A stretch of DNA of 64,000 nt from Carboxylicivirga litoralis (GCF_025499605.1 NZ_JAFMVC010000005.1:186001-250000), one strand, 5' to 3'. Shown: positions 1 to 8,280, counted from the stretch's first letter. The notes: generated from the sequence alone by a model not told the origin. A program made the numbers and translations.

Positions 1-1368
1 ACGCGTACGCCTTCTGAGCTGAAAGACGAGGATTACAATCAATTCTATCGCGGATTATACCCGATGGCCGATGAGCCCTTGTTCAACATCCATTTAAATG
101 TTGATTATCCGTTTAACCTGACAGGTGTTCTTTACTTCCCTAAATTAAAGAACAATGTGGAGGTGCAGAAAAATAAGATTCAGCTATACTGCAATCAGGT
201 GTACGTAACCGATTCGGTTGAAGGTATCGTACCTGAATTCCTGACATTGTTACATGGCGTGATTGATTCGCCTGATATTCCGTTGAACGTATCGCGTTCG
301 TATCTGCAGAGCGATGGTAATGTGAAGAAGATATCAAGCCACATCACTAAAAAAGTAGCTGATCGACTGGAAGAAATCTTTAAGAAAGACCGTGAAGGAT
401 TTGAAGCGAAATGGGACGATTTAAAGATTTTCATCGAATACGGTATGTTAACCGAAGAGAAATTCTACGACCGTGCCAAGAAGTTTACTTTATTGAAAAA
501 TACCGATGGTAAATGCTTTACATTTGATGAGTATGCCGGTATTATCAAAGACAATCAAACCGATAAAGATGATCAGTTAGTGTATTTGTATGCCACTGAT
601 GTTGAAGCTCAATACAGCTTTATTGAAGCGGCTAAAAACAAAGGCTACGATGTGGTTGTGTTAGACGGTCAGTTAGACAGTCACTTTGTGAACCACTTGG
701 AAAGTAAATTTGAGAAATCGCGTTTTGTTCGCGTTGACAGCGATGTTGTTGAGAAGTTAATTCCTAAAGCCGACACAGCTCAGTTAAAGTTAAACGAAGC
801 TCAAAAGCAGGATTTAACAACTATCTTCAGTTCGCAGGTGCCTAATGTCGATAAAACTAACTTCATTGTTACGTTTGAAGCATTGGAAGAGACCGATACG
901 CCGGTAATGATTACGCAGCAGGAGTTTATGCGTCGTATGAAGGAAATGAGTGCACTAGGTGGTGGCGGTATGAATTTCTATGGTGAGATGCCAGATAGCT
1001 ATAATTTGGTGGTGAACGGTAATCACCCCTTGGTCAACCGAATTATTGAAGACGAAGAAAAAGAAGTTGGCGAAAAGGTGTCGTCATTACGTCATAAGAT
1101 TGAAGGTTTGGAAGGTAAACGTTCTGAGCTAGAGAAAGCCAAAGAGGGTAAGAAAGACGAAGAGATTCCTCAGGCGGATAAAGATGAGATGGAAGACATC
1201 AACAAAAAACTGACTGAATTAAATGGCAAGAAAGATGAAGAACTATCTTCATTTGCTTCATCTAATAAGTTAGTTTCACAATTAATAGACTTAGCGCTTC
1301 TATCAAACAATATGTTGAAAGGAGAAGCCTTAACTAAGTTTGTTAAACGTAGTATCGACCTAATTTAA
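1..1368 (+). CDS. htpG: Chaperone HtpG (Hsp90), C-terminal part; 5' end outside window
   Basis: The frame is open from base 1, so the ATG at 64 is internal and the true start lies left of the window. The visible ~455 residues begin in the Hsp90 middle domain: the conserved block with IHLNVDYPFNLTGVLYFP (from about residue 29 of the fragment) is diagnostic. They continue through the dimerisation domain to a stop at 1366-1368. A charged, Lys/Glu-rich stretch near 1060-1240 is predicted helical or coiled-coil and resembles the insertion typical of Bacteroidota HtpG. HtpG is a cytosolic ATP-dependent chaperone; the N-terminal ATPase domain is not visible here. A hairpin terminator follows. Confidence 0.95.
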   Translation, partial: TRTPSELKDEDYNQFYRGLYPMADEPLFNIHLNVDYPFNLTGVLYFPKLKNNVEVQKNKIQLYCNQVYVTDSVEGIVPEFLTLLHGVIDSPDIPLNVSRSYLQSDGNVKKISSHITKKVADRLEEIFKKDREGFEAKWDDLKIFIEYGMLTEEKFYDRAKKFTLLKNTDGKCFTFDEYAGIIKDNQTDKDDQLVYLYATDVEAQYSFIEAAKNKGYDVVVLDGQLDSHFVNHLESKFEKSRFVRVDSDVVEKLIPKADTAQLKLNEAQKQDLTTIFSSQVPNVDKTNFIVTFEALEETDTPVMITQQEFMRRMKEMSALGGGGMNFYGEMPDSYNLVVNGNHPLVNRIIEDEEKEVGEKVSSLRHKIEGLEGKRSELEKAKEGKKDEEIPQADKDEMEDINKKLTELNGKKDEELSSFASSNKLVSQLIDLALLSNNMLKGEALTKFVKRSIDLI

Positions 1369-1393
1369 AGGTTATCATAAATGCAAGAGATAT

Positions 1394-1425
1394 GCTCGGG
1401 AGCGTTGGTTTCCGGGCTTTCTTTT
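1394..1425 (+). terminator. Rho-independent terminator after htpG
   Basis: GCTCGG (1394-1399) pairs with CCGGGC (1412-1417, one G-U pair) and is followed by a T-rich tract. It sits directly downstream of the htpG stop. Confidence 0.6.
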
Positions 1426-1444
1426 TGGGTTTAGGGGTGCAGTT

Positions 1445-1515
1445 GGAAGCTTGTTCTTCAGTAATAAGAAATTCGATAATTCATCAGTTCAACAATTAAA
1501 CTCAGAACCGACAAC
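1445..1515. repeat. Low-complexity intergenic repeat (TTC/GAT/CAATT words)
   Basis: Non-coding stretch made of words such as AATTCATCAGTTCAACAATT. Similar wording recurs at about 5755-5830, 19690-19815 and 43010-43075, always between genes. I see no ORF, inverted ends or target-site duplication. It looks like dispersed Bacteroidota intergenic filler rather than a mobile element. Confidence 0.35.
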
Positions 1516-1521
1516 TTGAGT

Positions 1522-1540
1522 CTTAACATCTTTTAACGAA
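1522..1540. promoter_or_regulatory. Paired TTAAC sites upstream of satP (candidate operator)
   Basis: Two TTAAC words 10 bp apart (1523 and 1533) in the pattern CTTAAC-N5-TTAACGAA. Exactly the same pattern occurs at 7169-7187 upstream of moxR. Direct repeats at one helical turn are typical of OmpR-family regulator sites. Binding is inferred, not shown. Confidence 0.3.
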
Positions 1541-1590
1541 ATAAACCTCATATGATGATCATGAATAGGTTATTAATTCAGTCATTTATC

Positions 1591-1598
1591 TATTTTTG
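1591..1598 (+). promoter_or_regulatory. Candidate -7 box for satP
   Basis: TATTTTTG matches the Bacteroidota -7 consensus TAnnTTTG. No good -33 TTG lies at the usual distance, so support is partial. It would give an 80-base leader to the ATG at 1679. Confidence 0.35.
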
Positions 1599-1678
1599 CG
1601 CCGATTTTTAATGAATGTACATTGCCTATTGGGGATATTTGGCAATGGGCAAGTATTTATTCTTTATAACCAGAAAAA

Positions 1679-2254
1679 ATGGAACAAAACGTTTTCATCG
1701 CAAAAGACGTGACAACGAACCCTGCGCCACTAGGATTGACAGGTTTTGGATTAACAACTATGTTGTTGAACTTGCATAATGCAGGTTTATTCGGATTAGA
1801 CACTATGATTATGGGTATGGGCATCATGGTTGGTGGCTTACTGCAAATTTTAGTAGGTATGATGGAGTGGAAGAAAAACAACATGTTTGGTATGATGGCA
1901 TTCTCATCATATGGTGCATTTTGGATTTCTTTAGTATTTATTTGGATTTTCCCAAAAATGGGATTAGGTGAGGCACCTTCGGCAACTGCCATGGGTTACT
2001 ACCTGGGCCTTTGGGGTGTTTTCACGCTAGGAATGTGGATTGCAACACTTAAGATGAACTTCACCATGATGTGGTTGTTTGGTACTGTGGTCGTTTTATT
2101 TGCGTTGTTGGCACTTGCTAACTTTACTGGTAGCCATTTGATTCATACTATTGCTGGTATCGAAGGTGTTATTTGTGGAGCTAGTGCACTTTACATTGCT
2201 ATTGCTACATTGTTGCAAGAAACTTATGGAAAGCAAATTTTACCAATGCCATAA
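1679..2254 (+). CDS. satP: Acetate/succinate uptake transporter, SatP (GPR1/FUN34/YaaH) family
   Basis: 191 residues, close to the ~188 of E. coli SatP. The family signature NPAPLGLTGFGLTT is at residues ~13-26, directly followed by the conserved LLNLHNAG. Six hydrophobic segments span the rest, as in the hexameric inner-membrane acetate channel/proton-coupled transporter family. Expected role: uptake (or release) of acetate and possibly succinate. It stands alone between two terminators, so it is a single-gene unit. Paired TTAAC words about 140 bp upstream could be a regulator site. Confidence 0.93.
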   Translation: MEQNVFIAKDVTTNPAPLGLTGFGLTTMLLNLHNAGLFGLDTMIMGMGIMVGGLLQILVGMMEWKKNNMFGMMAFSSYGAFWISLVFIWIFPKMGLGEAPSATAMGYYLGLWGVFTLGMWIATLKMNFTMMWLFGTVVVLFALLALANFTGSHLIHTIAGIEGVICGASALYIAIATLLQETYGKQILPMP

Positions 2255-2281
2255 GCCCAAATATTATAACAATATCAGAAG

Positions 2282-2309
2282 CGCTCAAACTCATGTTTGG
2301 GCGTTTTTT
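2282..2309 (+). terminator. Rho-independent terminator after satP
   Basis: CGCTCAAAC (2282-2290), loop TCAT, GTTTGGGCG (2295-2303, one G-U), then TTTTTT. A 9-bp stem with a clean T-tract. Confidence 0.9.
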
Positions 2310-2354
2310 ATATAATAATTTTGACCAAAAGATAATGTCTGTTTATTAATAACC

Positions 2355-2384
2355 TTGATTGAATAGCCTAATGCACTAATTTTG
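2355..2384 (+). promoter_or_regulatory. Promoter of the CPBP protease gene
   Basis: TTG at 2355-2357, 19-base spacer, TAATTTTG at 2377-2384. Both boxes and the spacing fit the Bacteroidota sigma consensus. Transcription would start near 2390, about 18 bases before the ATG. Confidence 0.7.
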
Positions 2385-2407
2385 CATTATAAACCTTACC
2401 TCAGATT

Positions 2408-3358
2408 ATGAAACATCTTGAAAGTGCACTGACTAAAGATAACGAATGGTTTGGTTATTTTTTAATGCTGACCATTATACCTTTTGTATCTCAGCTACCC
2501 GCCATTCTTCCATTTATAATTATTAAAACTATTACGCCTTTGCCTGAAGGAGTTGATGAATCAATGGTTGATTTGATGAATCCTGTCAGTTATGGAGTCA
2601 ATCCAACAATAGCACTGGCTTTAATGATATTTCCGTTTATAACCATGTTAATTGGCTTCATTGCTTGTTATAAGCCATTTCATGGTCGAAATTTTAAGAA
2701 CGTTATTAATGGAACAACGAGTATCAGATGGCGAAGAATAATTATTGGCTTTGCAGTTTGTTTTGTTGTTGCTTCCTTTTTCCTGGTGGTTGATTATTAT
2801 ATGAACATTAAAAAATACGAACTGCGTTTAAACTGGCGGGCTCTTATACCTTTAGCTGTTGTTTCTTTTTTATTAATTCCGTTTCAGGCTTTTTACGAAG
2901 AAATTGTTTTTCGCGGTTATATAGCTCAAGGTGTTGGACGATTATTCAAAAACAGACTGGTGGTTATTTTGGTTCCCAGCCTTCTTTTTGCTTTGTTGCA
3001 TGCTTTTAACCCTGAGGTTGAAAAGCATGGCTTTTGGGCTATGATGCCTTTTTATTTTATAGCTGGCTTAACCTATGCCATTATTTCAATTTTGGATGAT
3101 GGAATTGAATTGGCTATGGGATTGCATGCCGCTAATAATATTTTCTCAAGCATTTTTATTGTCACCGAAGATAGTGTTTTTCAAACCGAGGCACTATTGT
3201 TATTAAAGAATGTGGAAATTAATACCGAATACTTACCTTTTATTTTATCTCAAATCATCATTGTAGGAGCAATTGCTTTTAAGTATCGATGGAAGTTAAA
3301 AACACTATTTACTAAAGTTGGAGACGATGATAAAGAATTGGAGTTCGCTCAGGTATAA
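2408..3358 (+). CDS. CPBP (CAAX/Abi) family intramembrane metalloprotease
   Basis: 316 residues with about eight hydrophobic segments. The CPBP motifs are present in order: EEIVFR (EExxxR) at about residue 164, a histidine in ALLHAFNPE near 197, and HAANN (HxxxN) near 240. These form the glutamate/histidine metal site of the Abi family inner-membrane proteases. Members process prenylated or small peptide substrates or act in bacteriocin self-immunity; the substrate here cannot be inferred. The gene has its own promoter and a following terminator, and no bacteriocin-like neighbour. Confidence 0.88.
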   Translation: MKHLESALTKDNEWFGYFLMLTIIPFVSQLPAILPFIIIKTITPLPEGVDESMVDLMNPVSYGVNPTIALALMIFPFITMLIGFIACYKPFHGRNFKNVINGTTSIRWRRIIIGFAVCFVVASFFLVVDYYMNIKKYELRLNWRALIPLAVVSFLLIPFQAFYEEIVFRGYIAQGVGRLFKNRLVVILVPSLLFALLHAFNPEVEKHGFWAMMPFYFIAGLTYAIISILDDGIELAMGLHAANNIFSSIFIVTEDSVFQTEALLLLKNVEINTEYLPFILSQIIIVGAIAFKYRWKLKTLFTKVGDDDKELEFAQV

Positions 3359-3370
3359 ATAGCAATAAAA

Positions 3371-3396
3371 AAAAGCCTCCGGTTGTGGAAGCTTTT
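3371..3396. terminator. Bidirectional terminator between convergent CPBP and DUF2027-Smr genes
   Basis: AAAAGCCTCC (3371-3380) pairs with GGAAGCTTTT (3387-3396) with one mismatch. It has an A-run on the left and T-run on the right, so it can serve both converging genes. Confidence 0.7.
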
Positions 3397-3416
3397 CTGT
3401 AAATCTTTTTAAGTGT

Positions 3417-4424
3417 TTAAATGATCACCATTGTTGCACCATAGCCATACTCCTGAAAAGAGGCATCCTGGTATTGGTGTTTTTTATACTGACGGTCAAG
3501 TAATTTGCGTACTTCAGTTTTAAGCTTGCCATTGCCAACACCATGGATAAATACAATTTTTCGTCCTTTATTGTTGGCATTATCAGCCATCACCTGCTTG
3601 AATTTATCTAACTGGATAGTTATAATCTCGCCTTTGCTCATGCCGGCTGTTGTATCAATCAACTCATCAATGTGCAGATCGACCTCCAGTAGAGTTGGTT
3701 CATCGCGACGAGCATACTTTTTACGTGGTGTTTTTGCTTCTTTTTCCTTGATAACCTTTTTGATTTCGTTATCGGTTAGCGCATCCAGTTTGCGCTCAAA
3801 TTCGCCTTTTATAACGGGTAAAAGAACAGCTTTCTCGTGGTAATAATCGTTATCGGCAAATACATTTTCTTTTAAAAAGCGCGAGGCTTTAATTTTAATA
3901 ACTTCCGATACCGGCTGTATGTTTTTGTAGGTTTTACCTTGCTTATAAAGTGTTAGATTTATTTGCCATTGACGGTCATCCAATTGCATAACCGCCAACT
4001 TATCCAAGGCCAGTTTAGTATTGGGTTCGATGGTTCCATGGTAACATAAATCCAAGTCACCGTCTTTACGAAGGTTACTGATGGTGTAAAATACAAAGTA
4101 ATTACTGTCGTTAATGGCTTGTACTCTTAAATCTCCCGAGGCCTGACCCGGTTTATCTCCCTGAAGAAACGAAATGTAAAACTGTGGATTAGAGTCATCA
4201 CCAAGTTCTTCAGTAAATTCATAGTTTTCTTCTTCAACTTCGGGTGCTGCCTCATCTGTCTCTTTTGAAGAATCTTCCCTTATCACCACGCATTCATGAA
4301 CCATTATAGGTACTTCAAAACCGTCTTCATCTTCCACATAGGCTAGTTTACCATCAACACGCACAACGGTTCCTCCACCGCTACTATTTAAAAAGCGAAC
4401 ATTATCGCCTGCTTTTACTTTCAT
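3417..4424 (-). CDS. DUF2027 / Smr-domain protein (MutS2-like C-terminal nuclease domain)
   Basis: 335 residues. The N-terminus (about 1-50) is the DUF2027 motif with GDNVRFLNSSGGGTV, an SH3-like fold. The middle is beta-rich, and the C-terminal ~80 residues form a Smr domain with VDLHID (the LDLH motif) near residue 248 and the HGVGNGKL loop (HGxG) near 295. Smr domains bind or nick nucleic acid; in MutS2/SmrB they act on DNA junctions or stalled-ribosome mRNA. This two-domain form is common in Bacteroidota, but its substrate is not established. Transcribed divergently from queA. Confidence 0.88.
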   Translation of the reverse strand: MKVKAGDNVRFLNSSGGGTVVRVDGKLAYVEDEDGFEVPIMVHECVVIREDSSKETDEAAPEVEEENYEFTEELGDDSNPQFYISFLQGDKPGQASGDLRVQAINDSNYFVFYTISNLRKDGDLDLCYHGTIEPNTKLALDKLAVMQLDDRQWQINLTLYKQGKTYKNIQPVSEVIKIKASRFLKENVFADNDYYHEKAVLLPVIKGEFERKLDALTDNEIKKVIKEKEAKTPRKKYARRDEPTLLEVDLHIDELIDTTAGMSKGEIITIQLDKFKQVMADNANNKGRKIVFIHGVGNGKLKTEVRKLLDRQYKKHQYQDASFQEYGYGATMVII

Positions 4425-4480
4425 ATGATTAAGTTTTTATTTTTTTTAAGAATAATTGCACCAACATGTATTCGTCTTAA

Positions 4481-4511
4481 TTGGTGAGCAAGGCAAAGTT
4501 AACTAAATTTG
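4481..4511 (+). promoter_or_regulatory. queA promoter; decides the queA start
   Basis: TTG at 4481-4483, 20-base spacer, TAAATTTG at 4504-4511: a full match to the Bacteroidota -33/-7 pattern. Transcription should begin near 4518, so a translation start at the TTG 4481 would lie upstream of the transcript. The ATGs at 4523 and 4532 are the credible starts, giving a near-leaderless mRNA. Confidence 0.7.
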
Positions 4512-4522
4512 TCGCGCTAAAA

Positions 4523-5746
4523 ATGACTGTCATGATAAAGCCACATATTTCAATTAGTGATTATACATATGATTTGCCTGATGAACGCATTGCAAAATAC
4601 CCATTAAGCAATCGTGAGCAATCGAAACTGCTTGTTTATAAAAACAATGAAATAGGTGAGCGTCAGTTTACTGATATACTTGACGAATTGCCACAAGGAG
4701 CGATGCTCGCTTTTAATAATACCAAGGTTATCCGGGCACGTCTTAAATTTCAGAAAGAAACGGGTGCGGAAATAGAAATCTTCTGTCTCGAGCCTCTCGT
4801 GCCAGCCGAGGTTCAGATGGCTTTTGACAGTCGACAGTTAACTACCTGGAAGTGCATTGTTGGAAATGCGCGTAAGTGGAAAAATGGTGCTCTAACTAAA
4901 CAGGTTTCTGTTGGTGAATATGAACTAGTTTTGTCAATAGAGAAAGGTGAGCGATTAAGCGATGCCTACAGTATAGATTTTTCGTGGGATAATGACAAGG
5001 TGTCTTTTGCCGAAATTATTGAGCAAATTGGCTTAACACCGATTCCTCCCTATTTAAATCGTGAGACGGAAGATGTTGATAAAGACCGCTATCAAACTGT
5101 ATACTCAGAGCATCAAGGCTCAGTGGCTGCACCAACAGCAGGATTGCATTTCACCAAAGAGATATTGGCTCAGCTGCAGAAAAAGCAACATCCGCTTTTG
5201 AATGTGACCTTGCATGTAGGTGCTGGAACGTTTAAACCTGTTAAATCAGAGGCTATTGCCGACCATGATATGCATACTGAGCATTTTGTGATTGAGCAAG
5301 AGGCTTTAAAACGTTTGCTTGCACATGAAGGGAAATTGATTGCCGTTGGAACGACTTCGGTTCGTACCTTGGAAAGTTTGTATTGGTATGGCGTACGTTT
5401 GCTAATGGACTTGCCAATCGAACAGGGCATTCAACAATGGGATGCATATAATCTGGATAACCGTTTCCCAAAGAAGGCAGCATTTGAGGCTTTACTCAAT
5501 TATATGCAGGATAATAAATTATCGCATCTGGCTGGTAAAACAGCCATTATTATTGTTCCTGGGTATCAGTTTAAAGTGATAAATGGATTGGTTACGAATT
5601 TCCATCAGCCACAAAGTACTTTATTACTGCTTATTGGTGCTATTGTTGGACAGGAATGGAAAAGCATCTATAAGTATGCTCTTGATAATAATTTTCGTTT
5701 CTTAAGTTATGGAGATAGTTCGTTGTTGATGATAGAGGGTAGATAG
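4523..5746 (+). CDS. queA: S-adenosylmethionine:tRNA ribosyltransferase-isomerase, QueA family
   Basis: 407 residues from the ATG at 4523 (ATG 4532 also possible). QueA transfers and isomerises the ribosyl group of SAM onto preQ1 in tRNA to make epoxyqueuosine. Seen motifs: VAAPTAGLHFT, LHVGAGTFKPV, GTTSVRTLES, TNFHQPQSTLL and a C-terminal FLSYGDSSLL, all in QueA order. It is about 50 residues longer than E. coli QueA and slightly divergent at the motifs (for instance GAGTFKPV for GLGTFRPV). It may therefore be the long Bacteroidota paralogue rather than the canonical enzyme. The upstream in-frame TTG at 4481 is rejected because it overlaps the promoter -33 box. Confidence 0.88.
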   Translation: MTVMIKPHISISDYTYDLPDERIAKYPLSNREQSKLLVYKNNEIGERQFTDILDELPQGAMLAFNNTKVIRARLKFQKETGAEIEIFCLEPLVPAEVQMAFDSRQLTTWKCIVGNARKWKNGALTKQVSVGEYELVLSIEKGERLSDAYSIDFSWDNDKVSFAEIIEQIGLTPIPPYLNRETEDVDKDRYQTVYSEHQGSVAAPTAGLHFTKEILAQLQKKQHPLLNVTLHVGAGTFKPVKSEAIADHDMHTEHFVIEQEALKRLLAHEGKLIAVGTTSVRTLESLYWYGVRLLMDLPIEQGIQQWDAYNLDNRFPKKAAFEALLNYMQDNKLSHLAGKTAIIIVPGYQFKVINGLVTNFHQPQSTLLLLIGAIVGQEWKSIYKYALDNNFRFLSYGDSSLLMIEGR

Positions 5747-5754
5747 GTGAAAAT

Positions 5755-5830
5755 TGAAGAATTGGTCAACTGAGAAACTGGGTATTGATTTTCAATTAAC
5801 CGATTCCCCAATTTATCGATTCATCATTAT
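5755..5830. repeat. Low-complexity intergenic repeat copy
   Basis: AT-rich AATTGAAGAATTGG / CCAATTTATCGATTC wording between the converging queA and Fe-S genes, like the copies near 1450, 19750 and 43040. It carries no credible ORF. Confidence 0.3.
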
Positions 5831-6025
5831 TCATAGTTCCCGCTTAGCAATTTCATCTTCTAAAATCTCTTCAATATCAGCTACACAGCTGCCACAAATT
5901 GTAGCAACGTCGGTTTCGTCCTGGAGATCTTCAAAGGAGGTGATGTTTTTATCACGGATTACTTTAATGATATCGGCTTTAGTTAGTTGCATGTGGCGGC
6001 AAACAAAATCGTTATCGTCAAACAT
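5831..6025 (-). CDS. BFD-like [2Fe-2S]-binding domain protein with a Cys-to-His ligand change
   Basis: 64 residues, the length of a stand-alone BFD (bacterioferritin-associated ferredoxin-like) domain. BFD uses C-x-C near the start and C-x2-C near the end. Here the first pair reads C9-R-H11 and the second C44-G-S-C47, so the second ligand position holds histidine. The helical LTKADIIKVI segment and ATICGSC fit the fold. Small BFD proteins assist iron release from ferritin or carry electrons. A 3-Cys/1-His site would be predicted to shift the redox potential. It lies 35 bases downstream of the PHP phosphatase gene on the same strand, probably co-transcribed. Confidence 0.8.
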   Translation of the reverse strand: MFDDNDFVCRHMQLTKADIIKVIRDKNITSFEDLQDETDVATICGSCVADIEEILEDEIAKREL

Positions 6026-6060
6026 TTTTTATCGTTTAGTTTATTATCAATTCTTTTAGT

Positions 6061-6921
6061 TTATGAAATAACAGCATCAATTGCTTTTTGTTTCCAGCCG
6101 TTCTTGGTAAAAATGCTAATCGATTTTCCACCTGCCTGTCTAATGGCTTTTAAAGCACTTTCAAATTCCGAAGTTAGTTCACCCGGGTGGTGAGCATCAA
6201 CCGAAACGGTTAATGGAATGCCCAATTCGACACAACGTTTAATAATATTTTCATTAGGAAAATAAGTGTGGTATTTTCCTCGGTATATTCCACGTGTATT
6301 GACTTCGATAACCGTTCCGGCTTTAGCAATCACTTTCAATGTCTGTTCCAAAATAGACTGGTACCAATCATCCTTTTCTGAAAAGAAGCGCCCCTTGTTA
6401 TTCATCACCACTTTATCTATGTGTGCAATCATATCGGGTTTTTGAGTGATGATCATTTCCTGTATTTGCCTGTAATAACTTCTAACACCTTGCCTGATGT
6501 CACCATCGAAACATTCATTTAATCCAATTTCGTAGTTCTCAGCCGGACCGTCCAGAAACCAGATGGCATTTTCTTTTTCGGGATTGGAAACCAGATGTAC
6601 TGAACCTATAATGTAGTCCAGTTGCCCCAGTTGTCGCCATACATCAAAAGGAACACTGCGGTTGTGAGCAATAAAATCGGCCTCTAATGACCGATATATT
6701 TCAAGTTGTTCGCTAAACTTTTCTTTGCAGCGCTTTACCTCGGCTACGTAGGGTTCCAGATTTTGGAAATGCATCGCCCATTTGGTTTCAAAAGGCACAG
6801 GTGCGTGACTACTAAATCCAAGCGTTTGAAGACCCTTTTTTATCGCTGTCTCACAAATTGCTTCAATTGATGTTTTTCCATCACAAAAATTGGAATGGGT
6901 ATGAAGAGAAAAATAATACAT
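6061..6921 (-). CDS. PHP-domain histidinol-phosphatase (HisJ/HisK type)
   Basis: 286 residues. The N-terminus SLHTHSNFCDG carries the PHP motif HxH with the trailing Asp, followed by GFSSHAP (third metal-binding His). Near the C-terminus VEVNTRGI and SVDAHHPGE supply the remaining metal ligands. This is the trinuclear PHP phosphatase family that dephosphorylates histidinol phosphate in histidine biosynthesis. No other his gene is nearby, so the substrate is inferred from family only. Starts at the ATG whose product begins MYYFSLHTHS, which leaves almost no extension before the fold. Confidence 0.88.
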   Translation of the reverse strand: MYYFSLHTHSNFCDGKTSIEAICETAIKKGLQTLGFSSHAPVPFETKWAMHFQNLEPYVAEVKRCKEKFSEQLEIYRSLEADFIAHNRSVPFDVWRQLGQLDYIIGSVHLVSNPEKENAIWFLDGPAENYEIGLNECFDGDIRQGVRSYYRQIQEMIITQKPDMIAHIDKVVMNNKGRFFSEKDDWYQSILEQTLKVIAKAGTVIEVNTRGIYRGKYHTYFPNENIIKRCVELGIPLTVSVDAHHPGELTSEFESALKAIRQAGGKSISIFTKNGWKQKAIDAVIS

Positions 6922-7050
6922 TTAATCTATTGTTTATCGGCAAATCTGATTACAAAAGCATTTATCTGAGTTGCTAAAATGTTAATATTTTCTTAAAACG
7001 ACAATGATAAATCCCACACACTTTTATTAAGTAGTTGTCTTCACCCTAAT

Positions 7051-7085
7051 TTGTATGGATAGTCTTAAAAATCGTGTTATTTTTG
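7051..7085 (+). promoter_or_regulatory. Candidate promoter of the moxR-bat operon
   Basis: TATTTTTG at 7078-7085 matches the -7 box, with a TTG at 7051-7053. The 24-base spacer is a little long, so confidence is limited. It would leave a ~190-base leader containing the GTTAA/TTAAC cluster. Confidence 0.35.
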
Positions 7086-7141
7086 TTCTTGGCACAAAAT
7101 AATCGTTGTGTTTCGATTGTTAATATTTGACAATAATAATC

Positions 7142-7187
7142 GTTAAAGGATAGTTAAAGTTGTTTTGGCTTAACAAAAATTAACGAA
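7142..7187. promoter_or_regulatory. GTTAA/TTAAC cluster upstream of moxR (candidate operator)
   Basis: GTTAA at 7142 and 7153 (11 bp apart) is followed by the inverse word TTAAC at 7170 and 7180 (10 bp apart). The right half, CTTAAC-N5-TTAACGAA, is the same pattern as at 1522-1540. The word and phasing also match the four-copy array at 17291-17327 next to the response-regulator operon. Function is inferred from arrangement only. Confidence 0.35.
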
Positions 7188-7281
7188 CCTGAAATCTTTC
7201 AATAGATGAAGATTTTGTTTTTTTGAATAAAACAAACAAGAATTTAAAGCGAAAAGAATAAAAAACAATAAAATACAAACC

Positions 7282-8277
7282 ATGGAACAATCCGTAGATA
7301 TTAAAGCGATAAACGAACGCATTAAGGAAGAAAGCTCTTTTGTTGACTTATTGACAATGGAGATGAATAAAGTAATTGTTGGTCAGAAGCATTTGGTAGA
7401 AGGGCTGCTAATTGGCTTATTGTCTGATGGTCATATCTTGTTGGAAGGTGTTCCGGGATTAGCAAAGACTTTAGCGATTAATACACTGGCAACCATTGTC
7501 GATGCTAAGTTTTCGCGCATTCAGTTTACACCCGACTTATTGCCTGCCGACTTATTAGGTACCATGATTTACAGTCAGAAGAAAGAAGAATTCATCGTAA
7601 AACAAGGGCCTATCTTTACCAATTTTGTGTTGGCCGATGAGATTAACCGTGCCCCGGCTAAAGTGCAGAGTGCCTTACTAGAAGCCATGCAGGAACGTCA
7701 GGTAACTATTGGTGAAACAACATACCCTTTGGAAGAGCCTTTCTTAGTAATGGCGACGCAAAACCCGATTGAGCAGGAGGGAACATATCCGCTGCCTGAA
7801 GCACAGGTTGACCGTTTTATGTTGAAGCTGGTGTTAGACTATCCAAAGAAAGACGAAGAGCAGATGATTATTCGTCATAATCTGGCTAAGACTTTTCCAA
7901 AAGCATCAACCATTCTTAAGCCAGAAGATATTATTCGCGCTCGTCAGGTTGTGAAAGATGTGTACATGGATGAGAAAATAGAAAAGTATATTGTTGATAT
8001 CACATTTGCGACACGTTATCCTGAGCAATACGGTTTAGAGAAGTTTAAAGACATGATTTCTTATGGAGCGTCTCCTCGTGCAAGTATTAGCTTATCGATG
8101 GCGTCAAAAGCTTTTGCCTTTATTAAACGTCGTGGATATGTTATTCCGGAGGATGTTCGTGCCATTTGTCATGATGTTTTACGCCACCGTATTGGTTTAT
8201 CATACGAAGCTGAGGCTAATAATGTCACATCAGAAGAGATTATCAGCGAAATTCTTAACCAGGTTGAAGTACCTTAA
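7282..8277 (+). CDS. MoxR-family AAA+ ATPase, first gene of the bat operon
   Basis: 331 residues. Walker A GVPGLAKT at about residues 56-63, Walker B VLADEINR with Asp119, sensor 1 in MATQNP, and the arginine-finger and sensor-2 regions follow. MoxR ATPases act as chaperones that pair with von Willebrand A (VWA) proteins to assemble or insert metal into partners. Here it heads moxR-DUF58-batABCDE, the classic Bacteroidota aerotolerance-type cluster, so its partners are very likely the VWA proteins encoded just downstream. ATG start, with a ~360-base upstream region carrying candidate regulatory sites. Confidence 0.95.
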   Translation: MEQSVDIKAINERIKEESSFVDLLTMEMNKVIVGQKHLVEGLLIGLLSDGHILLEGVPGLAKTLAINTLATIVDAKFSRIQFTPDLLPADLLGTMIYSQKKEEFIVKQGPIFTNFVLADEINRAPAKVQSALLEAMQERQVTIGETTYPLEEPFLVMATQNPIEQEGTYPLPEAQVDRFMLKLVLDYPKKDEEQMIIRHNLAKTFPKASTILKPEDIIRARQVVKDVYMDEKIEKYIVDITFATRYPEQYGLEKFKDMISYGASPRASISLSMASKAFAFIKRRGYVIPEDVRAICHDVLRHRIGLSYEAEANNVTSEEIISEILNQVEVP

Positions 8278-8280
8278 ACC

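Noticed and set aside
4481-4522. Translation start of queA at TTG 4481
   Set aside because: It coincides with the -33 box of a perfect promoter, and the added residues do not match the family N-terminus.
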